Source of the DNA: Nocardioides sp. J54
Lineage (GTDB): Bacteria > Actinomycetota > Actinomycetes > Propionibacteriales > Nocardioidaceae
Length of the DNA: 62,488 bases
Reading direction: 5' to 3'
Assembly: GCF_000519005.1 (NCBI RefSeq)
Contig: NZ_JAER01000024.1
Location: forward strand, 1-62,488
The position numbers and the translations under genes are program-made. Position 1 is the stretch's first letter. Each line of letters begins with the position of its first letter. The notes below the pieces were generated by a model. It did not search any database and was not told where the DNA came from. It saw only the letters and a list, made by a program, of their open reading frames with translations. Positions 51,742-61,064 of the stretch are shown piece by piece.

Positions 51742-52614
51742 TCACGCGCTGACGGCGTCGGGGACCGGCGCGCTGGCGAGCAGTGGCCGCAGGGCGTCCA
51801 CCGTCATCCGGGCAACGCCGTCCGGAAGCCCGGCGCGCGCACACACGTGCAGCCGGATCGGTGCCGGGCTGGGCAGGTCGTCGCGGCGGACCAGACCGGC
51901 AGGGGTCTGGCCGAGCGTCGCCATCAGGGCCACGCCGAGCCCGGCTCCGACGGCGGCCTGCACGCCGGCGAGCTGGATCGCCTCGGCCCCGATGGTCGCC
52001 GGGACACCGTGCGCCGCCAGCGTCTCGAGGGCGCGGCTGCGCAGCGTGCACGGGCTGTCGAAGGCGACGACGGGCAGTGGTGCGGGCGCGGCCGGCGGCG
52101 ACCACGTCGGCGACGAGTACCAGGCAAGGGCGAGGTCGCCGACCTCCAGCGCGTCCGGGGCGTCGGAGTTGAGCATCAGGGCGAGGTCGATCGCGCCGGA
52201 GGACAGGCCCTCGCGCAGGCGGGTGCCGCGGTCGATGCGGAACCGGAAGTCGTAGCCCGTGCCCGCGCCCTCCAGCGCGGCGGCGAGCGCGGGGAGCAGC
52301 TGCGCCGCCGCGTGCTCGGTGGAGCCGATGGTGATCGGGGCCGCCTGCTCGGCGCCGAAGCTGCGCAGCGCCTCGTCGTGCGCCGCCAGGACCTGCCGGG
52401 CGTGCGCGAGGAGGCGCTCGCCGGCCACGGTGAACCGCGAGCCCCGCCCGTGCTTCTCGACGAGCCGGGTGCCGACCACGCCCTCGAGGCGCCGCACGTG
52501 CTGGCTCACCGCGCCCTGGCTCAGGTGGAGGTGGTCGGCCGCGCGCTGGAAACCGCCACAGTCCGCGATCGCCACGAGGCTGCGGAGCGGAGCAATGTCC
52601 AGAATCTTGGTCAT
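51742..52614 (-). CDS. LysR-family regulator of the organosulfur-type cluster
   Basis: A 290-residue LysR protein: DNA-binding domain TKILDIAPLRSLVAIADCGG...SQGAVSQHVRRLEGVVG and a C-terminal sensor domain. I use the ATG at 52614 (MTKILDIAPLR); a GTG at 52635 would add seven residues. It is divergent from the NtaA-type monooxygenase gene with a strong inverted repeat between them, so it probably controls the cluster to 62213. By analogy with Cbl/CysB this could be a sulfur-status regulator, but that is inference. Confidence 0.9.
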   Translation of the reverse strand: MTKILDIAPLRSLVAIADCGGFQRAADHLHLSQGAVSQHVRRLEGVVGTRLVEKHGRGSRFTVAGERLLAHARQVLAAHDEALRSFGAEQAAPITIGSTEHAAAQLLPALAAALEGAGTGYDFRFRIDRGTRLREGLSSGAIDLALMLNSDAPDALEVGDLALAWYSSPTWSPPAAPAPLPVVAFDSPCTLRSRALETLAAHGVPATIGAEAIQLAGVQAAVGAGLGVALMATLGQTPAGLVRRDDLPSPAPIRLHVCARAGLPDGVARMTVDALRPLLASAPVPDAVSA

Positions 52615-52632
52615 GAAACAAGGGTAAACCCT

Positions 52633-52657
52633 CACCCATCACGGCGCGTGATGGGTG
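52633..52657. promoter_or_regulatory. operator-like inverted repeat in the divergent promoter
   Basis: CACCCATCAC-GGCGC-GTGATGGGTG is a perfect 10-bp inverted repeat with a 5-base spacer, 19 bases upstream of the LysR start. A second dyad, ACTTCC-N12-GGAAGT (52701-52724), lies nearer the monooxygenase gene. One or both are likely regulator sites. Confidence 0.65.
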
Positions 52658-52746
52658 GGCATCACGAAGCCTCGTTGGACGCCGCCTTCAAATACGAGTA
52701 ACTTCCTAGACAAACATCGGAAGTGAGTCGGGAGAGAGCGAGCGAG

Positions 52747-54105
52747 ATGACGTCGAAGCGGCAGATCCACCTGGGCGCAGTGCCCTACGCCACCGGTGGA
52801 CCGGGGAGCTCGACGCTGTGGCTGGACCCCGAGATCCCGGTCGACGCCAGCGTGGACATCGACTGGTACACCGAGATCGCACAGCTGGCCGAGCGCGGCC
52901 GCTTCGACCTGCTGTTCATCGTGGACAGCCAGTTCATCACCCCCTACTCGCCGCCGCACTACCTCAACCGCCTCGAGCCGCTCACCCTGCTCAGCGCCCT
53001 CGCCGCCCGCACGAGCCACATCGGCCTGGTCGGCACCGCCTCGTCGAGCTTCAACAGCCCGTTCAACCTCGTGCGCCGACTGGGCTCGCTCGACCTGATC
53101 AGCGGCGGGCGCGCCGGCTGGAACGTCGTCACGACCGGCGACGCCGGCACCGCCGCCAATTACGGCCTCGACGAGCACTACGACTACGACACCCGCTACG
53201 AGCGCGCCCACGAGTTCGTCGAGCTCGCCCGTGCGCTGTGGGACTCCTACGAGGACGACGCCTTCGTGCGTGACCGCGAGACCGGGGTCTTCCTCGACCG
53301 CAGCAAGCAGCACGTGCTCAACCACGAGGGCACGCACTTCAAGGTGCGCGGGCCGCTCAACCTGGTCCGCTCCGCGCAGGGCCACCCCGTCGTCTTCCAG
53401 GCCGGCAGCTCCGACCAGGGCCGCGACCTCGGAGCCAGCGTCGGCGAGGGGATCTTCATCCACGCCCCGGACATCCCGGCCGGCCAGGCCTTCTACGACG
53501 ACGTGAAGACGCGCGCACGCGACCGGTTCGGCCGCAACCCCGACGAGATCGTCGTCATGCCGGGCATCGAGGTCGTCGTCGCCGACACCGACGAGGAGGC
53601 ACGGGAGCTCGAGGCCCACTGGCACGAGAGCGACCACAACTTCCAGGCCGCCCTCGAGGAGTTCGGCCGGCCCTTCGGCTGGCACGACTTCACCCAGTAC
53701 GACCTCGACGCACCCTTCCCGGCCGATGCGCTGGTCCACGGCGAGCGGTCGTTCTACACGCAGGCGAAGGCGGTCACCGAGCGCGCCGTCAGCAACGGCT
53801 GGACCCTCCGCCAGGCCGTCGAGGCGACCCGCCTGTGGCCGAAGGGCGACTTCGTGGGCACCGCCGCCACCGTCGCCGACCGGCTCGTGGAGTGGTGGGA
53901 GGCCCGCGCCTGCGACGGGTTCAACATCTCGGTGGCCCACCCCTCGAACTTCAAGCGGTTCGTCGACGAGGTCGTCCCGCTGCTCCAGGAGCGCGGAGTC
54001 TTCCGCGCCGACTACGAGTCCACCACGCTGCGGGGGCACCTCGGGCTCCCCGTCCCCGCCAACCGGTACACCGCGGCCCGCACCGCTGCCGGCGAACCGG
54101 CCTGA
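52747..54105 (+). CDS. NtaA/SnaA/DszA-family FMNH2-dependent monooxygenase
   Basis: A 452-residue two-component flavin monooxygenase of the group that includes nitrilotriacetate monooxygenase, DszA and DmoA. HLGAVPYATGGPGSSTLWLD opens the barrel, SSFNSPFNLVRRLGSLDLISGGRAGWNVVT is the family core (split here only in my reading), and RNPDEIVVMPG and FVGTAATVADRLVEWW are late motifs. It needs reduced FMN from a separate reductase, not seen here. The ATG at 52747 follows GGGAGAG; a GTG at 52723 is possible. The context with SsuD-like and Dpp-type import genes suggests carbon-sulfur or carbon-nitrogen bond cleavage. Confidence 0.92.
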   Translation: MTSKRQIHLGAVPYATGGPGSSTLWLDPEIPVDASVDIDWYTEIAQLAERGRFDLLFIVDSQFITPYSPPHYLNRLEPLTLLSALAARTSHIGLVGTASSSFNSPFNLVRRLGSLDLISGGRAGWNVVTTGDAGTAANYGLDEHYDYDTRYERAHEFVELARALWDSYEDDAFVRDRETGVFLDRSKQHVLNHEGTHFKVRGPLNLVRSAQGHPVVFQAGSSDQGRDLGASVGEGIFIHAPDIPAGQAFYDDVKTRARDRFGRNPDEIVVMPGIEVVVADTDEEARELEAHWHESDHNFQAALEEFGRPFGWHDFTQYDLDAPFPADALVHGERSFYTQAKAVTERAVSNGWTLRQAVEATRLWPKGDFVGTAATVADRLVEWWEARACDGFNISVAHPSNFKRFVDEVVPLLQERGVFRADYESTTLRGHLGLPVPANRYTAARTAAGEPA

Positions 54106-54198
54106 GCTCCGGGCGTCCGGCCGCACCCGTCGGGCGCCCGGTCGTCACCTCCATCAGCACGCCCCCGTCACCCGAGACCCTGCACGAAAGAGACCTCG

Positions 54199-55751
54199 AT
54201 GTCCCTGCGTTCCCGCAAGCCCGCCGCCACGTCCCTCAACCGCCGCACGTTCCTGGGCGCCAGCCTCGGCGCCGGCCTGATCATGGCGTTGGAGGCGTGC
54301 GGCGGCACCTCGTCCGGCAGCGGTTCCAGCGGCGGTGGCGGCACGCTCAAGTGGGCGTGGCAGCTGCCGACCACCTGGGACCCGGTGACGTCCTCGGCCG
54401 GCTCCGACGTGCAGATGCTCGCGCTGGCCTACGACCCGCTCACCGCTCTCGACGAGCAGGGCAACGCGATCCCGTGGCTCGCCGAGTCCTGGACCTACGG
54501 CAAGTCGGGCACCAAGGTCACCTTCACGCTGCGCGCCGGCCTCAAGTTCAGCGACGGCAGCCCGCTCGACGCCACCGCCGTCGCCAAGTCGATCGAGCGC
54601 GGCCGCACCGCCGACGGCTCGCTCATCGCTCCGCAGATGAAGACGATCAAGAGGTCACCGCCTCCGGCGACCGCGACGTCGTCGTCGAGCTCAGCGAGGT
54701 CGACTACCAGTACCCCCTGCTGTTCGCCGGCAAGACCGGCATGGTCGTCAACCCGGCCGTGTTCGAGAAGGACGCCGACTCCCTCGCCACCCAGCCCGCC
54801 GGCTCCGGTCCGTTCGAGGTCACCAAGTACGTCCAGAACGACCACGCGTCCGCGCGCAAGAACCCGCACTTCTTCCTGGCCGGCGACATCGAGGTCGACA
54901 CCTTCGAGCTCTACCCGCAGGCCGACCCCGCGACCGTCGTCGCCGCGGTGCAGTCCGGCCAGTACAACCTCGCCCGGCTCAGCGGCGCCCAGGTGCAGCA
55001 GGCGAAGGACGCCGGCCTCGAGGTCCAGGTCATCGACTCGATGGCCGTGCACTGCCTCGACGTGCACGCGGGCAAGGCGCCGTGGAACGACCCCGTCGTG
55101 GTCGAGGCGCTCAAGTACGCCATCGACCGGGAGAAGATCAAGGAGGTCGCGGCCTTCGGCATCGGCGAGGTCAGCTACCAGCCCTTCCCCAAGGGCTACG
55201 TCGGCTACAGCGCCGAGCTCGAGGACGCCTACCCCTACGACCCCGACAAGGCTCGCCAGCTGCTCGCCGACGCCGGCTACACCGAGCCGGTCAAGGGCGT
55301 GTTCACCAGCTCCGGCACGGCCCCGGCCGCGGTCGAGCTCATCCAGGCGCAGCTCAAGGAGGTCGGCATCGAGCTCACCATCGAGAACATCCCCCAGACC
55401 CAGCACACCCAGCTGGTCTACATCGAGCGGTCCAAGGCGCTGACCTACGACTACTTCGCCGGCCGCGAGTCGCCCGTCCAGGCCTTCCAGGTGCTCTTCG
55501 GCGCCGAGGGCCTGATGAACCCGGGCCGCAAGACCGACCCGAAGCTGGAGGCGCAGCTGAAGAAGGTCAAGGAGACCCCGACCGACGACCCGGCCTACCC
55601 GCAGCTGCTGCAGGAGGCGACCCGCCTCGCGGTCACGTCGTTCCCCAACACCTTCCTGCTCACCGGCCCGTCGATCATCGCCCGCAAGGGCGTGTCCACG
55701 CTGCCCGAGCTCCCGAGCCTGCGCAGGTTCGAGGGGGTGTCGACCTCGTGA
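54199..55751 (+). pseudogene. peptide/nickel-type ABC substrate-binding lipoprotein, frameshifted
   Basis: The gene encodes a family 5 (OppA/DppA-like) binding protein, about 517 residues if repaired. It has a twin-arginine signal (LNRRTFLGAS, R15-R16) and a lipobox Cys34 (LEAC). The frame runs correctly to QMKTIK near 54650, then breaks: the rest of the protein ([19 protein letters not shown] to the end) continues in another frame. Restoring one base at about 54651 (AAGAGG to AAGGAGG) joins both halves. It is followed with the usual overlap by the permease genes. Either a real recent mutation that disables the importer's receptor or a sequencing error. Confidence 0.85.
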
Positions 55752-56815
55752 GCGTCGCCGCACCGGCCCGCCCCGAGGTCACCGCCGTCCCGGCCCCGGT
55801 CGCCCCGGCGACCCCGCCCTCCGTCGTACGACGGACGGTGCCGTGGCTGCGGTCGCTGGCCAGCGTCGTGGCGATCACGATGACGGTGCTGTTCCTCGCC
55901 TCGGTGATCACCTTCGCGCTGGGTGCGATGAGCGACAGCAACCCGGCCGCGGCCGCACTGGGCGAGACCGCCACCCAGGAGGACATTGACCGGCTCAACC
56001 ACGAGTACGGCCTGGACCGCCACGTCGTGGTGCAGTACCTCAGCTGGGTCGGCAACGCGCTGAACGGCGACCTCGGACGGTCGTGGTTCACGACCGTCCC
56101 GGTCACCGAGAGCATCGCCGCGGCCCTGCCCGTCGACCTGTCGATCGCCGTGCTCGCGCTGACCCTCGCGATCCTGATCGGCGGCGGCGCGGGCATCGGC
56201 GCGGCGTTGAGCAACGGCGGCTGGTTCGACCGAGCGGTCACCCTGGTCTGCTCCCTGCTCGCCACGCTGCCGCCGTTCGTCATCGGCATGGCGCTGATCG
56301 TGCTGTTCTCCGTCAAGCTGGAGCTGCTGCCCGCCGGCGGATACGTGCCGCTCAGCGAGGACCCCGTGCAGTGGCTCCGCTTCGCGATCCTGCCCGGTCT
56401 CGCGCTCAGCCTCGACGTCGCCGCCTCGATCGCCCGACAGCTGCGCACGTCGCTGACCGGCGAGCTGCGCGAGAACTACGCGGTCGGCGCGGAGATGCGC
56501 GGCTTCGGCCGCCGGCGCGTCCTCTTCGGCCACGTGCTGCGCAACGCGGCCGGTCCGACGCTCGCGGTCATCGGCCTGGCGATCCCGCTGATCATCGGCG
56601 GCGCGGTCATGACCGAGAAGCTCTTCGGCCTGCCGGGCGTCGCCCAGCTCGCCCTCCAGGCCGCCGAGCGCGGTGACGTCCCGGTCGTCCTGGGCACCCT
56701 GCTGACGACGACGGTCATCGTGGTCGCCGCCAGCCTGGTGATCAACGTGCTGCAGACCGCGCTCAACCCGGTCGCCCGGCGCGGGGGCGGCGCGACCGCG
56801 GGGGTGCGCCGATGA
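55748..56815 (+). CDS. ABC transporter permease (DppB/OppB type)
   Basis: A 355-residue inner-membrane permease with six core helices ([76 protein letters not shown]) and the EAA coupling segment ([25 protein letters not shown]). The GTG overlaps the binding-protein stop. It pairs with the DppC-type protein that follows. The N-terminus has an extra Ala/Pro-rich extension of about 25 residues. Confidence 0.93.
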   Translation: MSVAAPARPEVTAVPAPVAPATPPSVVRRTVPWLRSLASVVAITMTVLFLASVITFALGAMSDSNPAAAALGETATQEDIDRLNHEYGLDRHVVVQYLSWVGNALNGDLGRSWFTTVPVTESIAAALPVDLSIAVLALTLAILIGGGAGIGAALSNGGWFDRAVTLVCSLLATLPPFVIGMALIVLFSVKLELLPAGGYVPLSEDPVQWLRFAILPGLALSLDVAASIARQLRTSLTGELRENYAVGAEMRGFGRRRVLFGHVLRNAAGPTLAVIGLAIPLIIGGAVMTEKLFGLPGVAQLALQAAERGDVPVVLGTLLTTTVIVVAASLVINVLQTALNPVARRGGGATAGVRR

Positions 56816-57717
56816 GGACCCTCGCCGCCCTCTGGCGGGTGCCCAGCGCCCGCTTCGCCATGATCGTCCTGCTCGCCGTCGGCTTCCTCGCCGTGCTCGG
56901 CGGGGCCCTCGCGCCGCACGACCCGCTCCAGCAGTACACCGACCGCGTGCTCCAGGGCCCGAGCAGCGACCACCTGCTCGGCACCGACTACGTCGGCCGG
57001 GACGTGCTCAGCCGCCTGATGGAGGGCACCCGGCTCTCCGTGATCGGCGCCCTCGAGGCCGTGGTCATCGGCGGGCTGCTCGGCGTCCCGACGGGCCTGG
57101 CGTCCGCGTGGCTCGGGCCGCGCCTCGAGTGGGTCACGTTGCGAGTCAGCGACACCCTCGTCGTGCTGCCGTTCACCGTCTTCGCGATCGCCGTCGCCGG
57201 GACGCTCGGCAACGGCCTGCAGCAGGCGATGATCGCGATCGGCATCCTGATCAGCCCGATCTTCTACCGGGTGACCCGCGCGGCGACCCTGGGCCTGCGC
57301 AAGGTGCAGTACGTCGAGGCGGCCGAGCTGATGGGCGCCACCGAGTGGTGGACCCTGCGCCGCCACATCTGGAGCAAGGTCCTGCCGAACGTGGCCGTCG
57401 CCGCCGCGCACGCCACCGGCGCCGCCCTGCTGGTCGTCGCCTCGCTGGCCTTCCTCGGGCTGGGCGTCACGCCGCCGGCACCCACCTGGGGCGGGATGCT
57501 CTCGTCCGACCTCGGCTACCTCGCCCAGCAGCCCTGGGCGCCGGTCTTCCCGGCCGCGCTGATGATGGCCACCGTCGGCTCGCTCAACCTCCTGGCGGAC
57601 GCGATCCGCGACGCCACCGGTGCGACGGCCGCCCCGCGCCGCCGCCGGTCCACCCCCGCCCGCCCCCGAGAGGAGCAGCGCGATGTCAGCGACACCCGCG
57701 ACGCCGTCGGCGTCTGA
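56812..57717 (+). CDS. ABC transporter permease (DppC/OppC type)
   Basis: A 301-residue permease. HLLGTDYVGRDVLSRLMEGTR is the signature of this family, EAAELMGATEWWTLRRHIWSKVLPN is the coupling segment, and LVVASLAFLGLGVTPPAPTWG follows. The ATG overlaps the DppB stop. Its last 35 bases overlap the next ATPase gene, whose ATG at 57683 has GAGAGGAG in front, so the overlap is genuine. Confidence 0.93.
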   Translation: MRTLAALWRVPSARFAMIVLLAVGFLAVLGGALAPHDPLQQYTDRVLQGPSSDHLLGTDYVGRDVLSRLMEGTRLSVIGALEAVVIGGLLGVPTGLASAWLGPRLEWVTLRVSDTLVVLPFTVFAIAVAGTLGNGLQQAMIAIGILISPIFYRVTRAATLGLRKVQYVEAAELMGATEWWTLRRHIWSKVLPNVAVAAAHATGAALLVVASLAFLGLGVTPPAPTWGGMLSSDLGYLAQQPWAPVFPAALMMATVGSLNLLADAIRDATGATAAPRRRRSTPARPREEQRDVSDTRDAVGV

Positions 57718-58807
57718 GGAGGCCCGGGAATGGTCCGGGCACACGCTCGAGGTCAGAGACCTCCAGGTCTCCGTCGCCGACGGCCTCGTCGCCGTGCGCG
57801 ACGTGTCCTTCGCGATCCGCCGCGGCGAGTCCGTCGGCCTCGTCGGGGAGTCCGGGAGCGGCAAGACCCTCACCTGTCGCGCGGTCCTCGGGCTGCTGCC
57901 CGCGACCGGCCACGTGGACGCCGGCCGGATCGTCCTCGGCGACGGGGACGACGCGGTCGAGCTCACCGGCGCCCGCCGGTCGACGTGGGACCGGGTCCGC
58001 GCGACCCGCATCGGCGCGGTGTTCCAGGACCCCGCGTCGTACCTCAACCCGTCGCTCACGGTCGGCCACCAGCTGGCCGAGCAGCTGCGCACCAAGCGCG
58101 GCCTGTCACGCGGCGAGGCCCACGACCGCGCCGTCGAGCTGTTCGCCGAGGTCGGACTGCACGACCCGGCCGGGGTCTTCCACCAGTACCCGCACCAGCT
58201 CTCCGGCGGCATGCTGCAGCGTGTCCTCATCGCGATCGCGGTGTCCTGCGACCCGGAGCTGCTGATCGCCGACGAGGCGACCACTGCGCTCGACGTGGTC
58301 ATCCAGGCCGAGATCCTCGCCCTGCTACGGAGGCTGCGGGACACCCACGGCCTGTCCTTGCTGCTGGTCACCCACGACCTCGCCGTCGTCGCGGAGAGCT
58401 GCGACCGGATCCTCGTCATGTACGGCGGCCAGGTGGTCGAGAGCGGACCGACGGACGAGGTGCTGCGCAACCCCCGCCACCCCTACACGCAGGCGCTGAT
58501 GGGCGTCGCGACGATCGGGGACTGGGGCCGTCGCCGGCTCGACGTGATCCCCGGCCAGCCGCCGGCCGCCGGTGCGCAGATGCCGGGGTGCCGGTTCGCG
58601 CCGCGCTGCGCGCTCGCCACCCCGGACTGCACCGCGGGCCCGGTGCCGGTCGTCGACCTCGGCGCCGGACGCACCAGCCGCTGCCTGCTCGCCGACCAGC
58701 TCGGCGACCGTGCCGGGGACGGTGCCGGCAGCCAGTCCGGCCACCAGCCCGGGCGCCACCCCGGACGTCATGTCGCCCACCTCGACGACCAGGCGGTGCC
58801 CGCATGA
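57683..58807 (+). CDS. ABC transporter ATP-binding protein (DppD/OppD type)
   Basis: A 374-residue ATPase. Walker A GESGSGKT, signature LSGGMLQRVLIAIA, Walker B LLIADEATTALD and H-loop VTHDLA are intact. The C-terminal oligopeptide domain has Cys-rich CRFAPRCALATPDC, a motif that in DppD-type proteins can bind an iron-sulfur cluster. It overlaps the permease gene by 35 bases and the next ATPase by 4. The final segment (GDGAGSQSGHQPGRHPGRH) is His/Gly-rich. Confidence 0.94.
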   Translation: MSATPATPSASEEAREWSGHTLEVRDLQVSVADGLVAVRDVSFAIRRGESVGLVGESGSGKTLTCRAVLGLLPATGHVDAGRIVLGDGDDAVELTGARRSTWDRVRATRIGAVFQDPASYLNPSLTVGHQLAEQLRTKRGLSRGEAHDRAVELFAEVGLHDPAGVFHQYPHQLSGGMLQRVLIAIAVSCDPELLIADEATTALDVVIQAEILALLRRLRDTHGLSLLLVTHDLAVVAESCDRILVMYGGQVVESGPTDEVLRNPRHPYTQALMGVATIGDWGRRRLDVIPGQPPAAGAQMPGCRFAPRCALATPDCTAGPVPVVDLGAGRTSRCLLADQLGDRAGDGAGSQSGHQPGRHPGRHVAHLDDQAVPA

Positions 58808-59913
58808 GCTCGACCCAGGAGATCCGCATCGCCCCCGCGGCCGGGCCGGGCTCCCCGGCAGGGTCGGCCGAGGCGGCGCAGCCGTTGTTGTCGGTGCGTG
58901 GCCTGTCGGTGTCCTACGCCCCGCCGCGCAAGGGCACCCACCTCGGCACCGGCGCCGCCCTGGCCGACGCCGACCTCGACGTCAGCCCCGGCGAGATCGT
59001 CGGCATCGTCGGCGAGACCGGGTCCGGCAAGACGACCCTCGCGCGCGCCACCGTCGGCCTGGTCGCCCCGGCGGCCGGCACCATCGCCTTCGCCGGCGAC
59101 GACATCGGTGGCCTGCGTGGCCGGGCCCGCCGCGACTTCCGCCGCTCCGGCCAGGTCCAGCTGGTCTTCCAGGACCCGCTGCGCTCCCTCGACCCCGACC
59201 TCACCGTGGCCGAGCTGGTGCGCGAGCCGCTCGACATCGCCGCCGCCCTGTCGCGCCGCGAGCGGGACCAGCGGGTGGTCGAGTCGCTGCAGCTGGTCGG
59301 CCTCGACCCCGAGGCCGTGCTCGACCGGCGTCCGCGCCAGCTCTCCGGCGGCCAGCGCCAGCGGGTCTCCCTGGCCCGGGCGGTCTCGACCCGGCCGCGG
59401 CTGCTGTTCTGCGACGAGCCGGTCTCCGCGCTCGACGTGTCGAACCGGAACCTCGTGCTCAACCTGCTCGACCAGCTCCGCACCGACCTCGACCTCGCGG
59501 TCGTGATCATCGCCCACGACCTCAGCTCGCTGGCCGGGATCGCCGACCGGGTCGCGGTCTTCTACCGCGGCCGGATCGTCGAGCAGGGCCCGATCCGCCG
59601 GGTGCTCGAGGACCCGGCGCACCCCTACACCGCGCTGCTGACGGCCTCGGCGCCCAGCGTCGTCCAGGAGGACCGGCTGCGGCCCGAGCAGCTCAAGTCG
59701 GCCGCCGACGCCCCGACGTGGCCGGCCGAGCGCGGCTGCGTGTTCGCCCACCGCTGCCCGTTCGCGCACGACGCCTGCGCCGACCAGCCGCCGGCGCAGA
59801 CGCTGCCGCACGACCCCGCCCGCCGGGCCGCCTGCCACGTCGCTGCCACCTGGCGCGACCGCCTCGCCCCCGATGCTCCCCACGCCCCCCACGCTCACAA
59901 GGAGTCCGCATGA
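58804..59913 (+). CDS. ABC transporter ATP-binding protein (DppF/OppF type)
   Basis: A 369-residue ATPase. Walker A GETGSGKTTL, signature LSGGQRQRVSLARAV, Walker B LLFCDEPVSALD and IAHDLSSLAG are intact. The C-terminal domain has the FAHRCPFAHDAC cysteine motif like its partner and ends in a His-rich tail (APHAPHAHKES). With the preceding ATPase it forms the motor of the Dpp-type importer. The motor and permeases are intact while the receptor gene is frameshifted. Confidence 0.94.
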   Translation: MSSTQEIRIAPAAGPGSPAGSAEAAQPLLSVRGLSVSYAPPRKGTHLGTGAALADADLDVSPGEIVGIVGETGSGKTTLARATVGLVAPAAGTIAFAGDDIGGLRGRARRDFRRSGQVQLVFQDPLRSLDPDLTVAELVREPLDIAAALSRRERDQRVVESLQLVGLDPEAVLDRRPRQLSGGQRQRVSLARAVSTRPRLLFCDEPVSALDVSNRNLVLNLLDQLRTDLDLAVVIIAHDLSSLAGIADRVAVFYRGRIVEQGPIRRVLEDPAHPYTALLTASAPSVVQEDRLRPEQLKSAADAPTWPAERGCVFAHRCPFAHDACADQPPAQTLPHDPARRAACHVAATWRDRLAPDAPHAPHAHKESA

Positions 59914-61061
59914 CCCACGACGCCCGCTACGACGCCGTCGAGATCCTCGGCATGATCGGCACGGCCGACGCCTCGGAGATCCGGCCCGGCACCGCCGACG
60001 TCGTCGACCCCGACTACACGGCGCGCTTCGCCCGCGCCCACGAGGAGGCCGGCTTCGACCGGGTCCTCATCGGCTACGGCTCCGGCTGGGCCGAGGGCAC
60101 CCAGGTCGCGGCGTACGCCGCCGCGCACACCGAGCGCCTCGGGCTGCTCGTCGCGCACCGGCCCGGAGTCGTCCACCCGACGCTGGCCGCGCGCACCTTC
60201 ACCACCCTCGACCAGTTCAGCAAGGGCCGGGTCGCGCTCAACATCGTGACCGGCAGCTCCGACGTGGAGCAGCGCCGCGAGGGCGACTACCTGCCGCACG
60301 ACGAGCGCTACGCCCGCACCGACGAGTACCTCCAGGTGCTCCGCTCGCTGTGGGACACGAAGGGCCCCCGTGACTTCGCGGGCGACTACTACCGCTTCGA
60401 GGGCACCACCCCGCAGGTCTTCCCCTACCAGGACCGCTACCTCGAGCTGTTCTTCGGCGGCAGCTCGCCGGCGGCGTACACGGTCGGGGCGAAGCACGCG
60501 GACACCTACATGCTCTGGGGGGAGCCGCTGAAGGAGACCGGCGAGCAGATCGCGACCGTCACCCAGCGTGCCGCCGAGGCCGGCCGGGCGCAGCGCCCGC
60601 GGGTCTCGGTGTCCTTCCGCCCGATCCTGGGCCGCACCGACGACGCAGCCTGGGAGCGCGCGCACGGCATCCTCGACACCATCAACGGCGTGGTGGGTGC
60701 GCACTACCGGGAGAAGATCGGGTCGATCCACCCGCAGGACCTGGCGCCCCAGAACGCCGGGTCGCAGCGGCTGCTCGCCGTCGCCGAGAAGGGCGAGCTG
60801 CACGACCGTTGCCTGTGGACGCCGACGACGAAGGCCGTCGGCGGCGGGGGCAACTCGACCGCGCTCGTCGGCTCGCCGGAGACCGTCGCCGCCGCGATCC
60901 TCGACTACGTCGAGATCGGCGTCGACACGATCCTGGTCCGCGGCTACGACCCGCTCCAGGACGCCGTCGACTACGGCCGCGACCTGCTGCCGCTGGTCCG
61001 CCAGGAGCTCGCCCACCGCGCCGCCACCCGGCAGCCGGTCGCGGAGAAGGCGACCGCCTGA
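59910..61061 (+). CDS. alkanesulfonate monooxygenase-like LLM flavoprotein (SsuD family)
   Basis: A 383-residue FMNH2-dependent monooxygenase close in length and motifs to SsuD (about 380): LVAHRPGVVHPTLAARTFTT, FSKGRVALNIVTGSSDVEQ with a following DERYARTDEYLQVLRSLW, FGGSSPAAYTVGAKHADTYM, and VGSPETVAAAILDYVEIG. SsuD cleaves alkanesulfonates to aldehyde and sulfite. Similar enzymes desulfonate other substrates, so the exact one is open. The ATG overlaps the ATPase stop and has AAGGAG in front. A flavin reductase is not seen in the window. Confidence 0.9.
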   Translation: MTHDARYDAVEILGMIGTADASEIRPGTADVVDPDYTARFARAHEEAGFDRVLIGYGSGWAEGTQVAAYAAAHTERLGLLVAHRPGVVHPTLAARTFTTLDQFSKGRVALNIVTGSSDVEQRREGDYLPHDERYARTDEYLQVLRSLWDTKGPRDFAGDYYRFEGTTPQVFPYQDRYLELFFGGSSPAAYTVGAKHADTYMLWGEPLKETGEQIATVTQRAAEAGRAQRPRVSVSFRPILGRTDDAAWERAHGILDTINGVVGAHYREKIGSIHPQDLAPQNAGSQRLLAVAEKGELHDRCLWTPTTKAVGGGGNSTALVGSPETVAAAILDYVEIGVDTILVRGYDPLQDAVDYGRDLLPLVRQELAHRAATRQPVAEKATA

Positions 61062-61064
61062 CCC

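Noticed and set aside
54640..54665. Programmed ribosomal frameshifting in the binding-protein gene
   Set aside because: No slippery heptamer or downstream pseudoknot is apparent, and programmed shifting is not known in this family; a one-base loss explains it.
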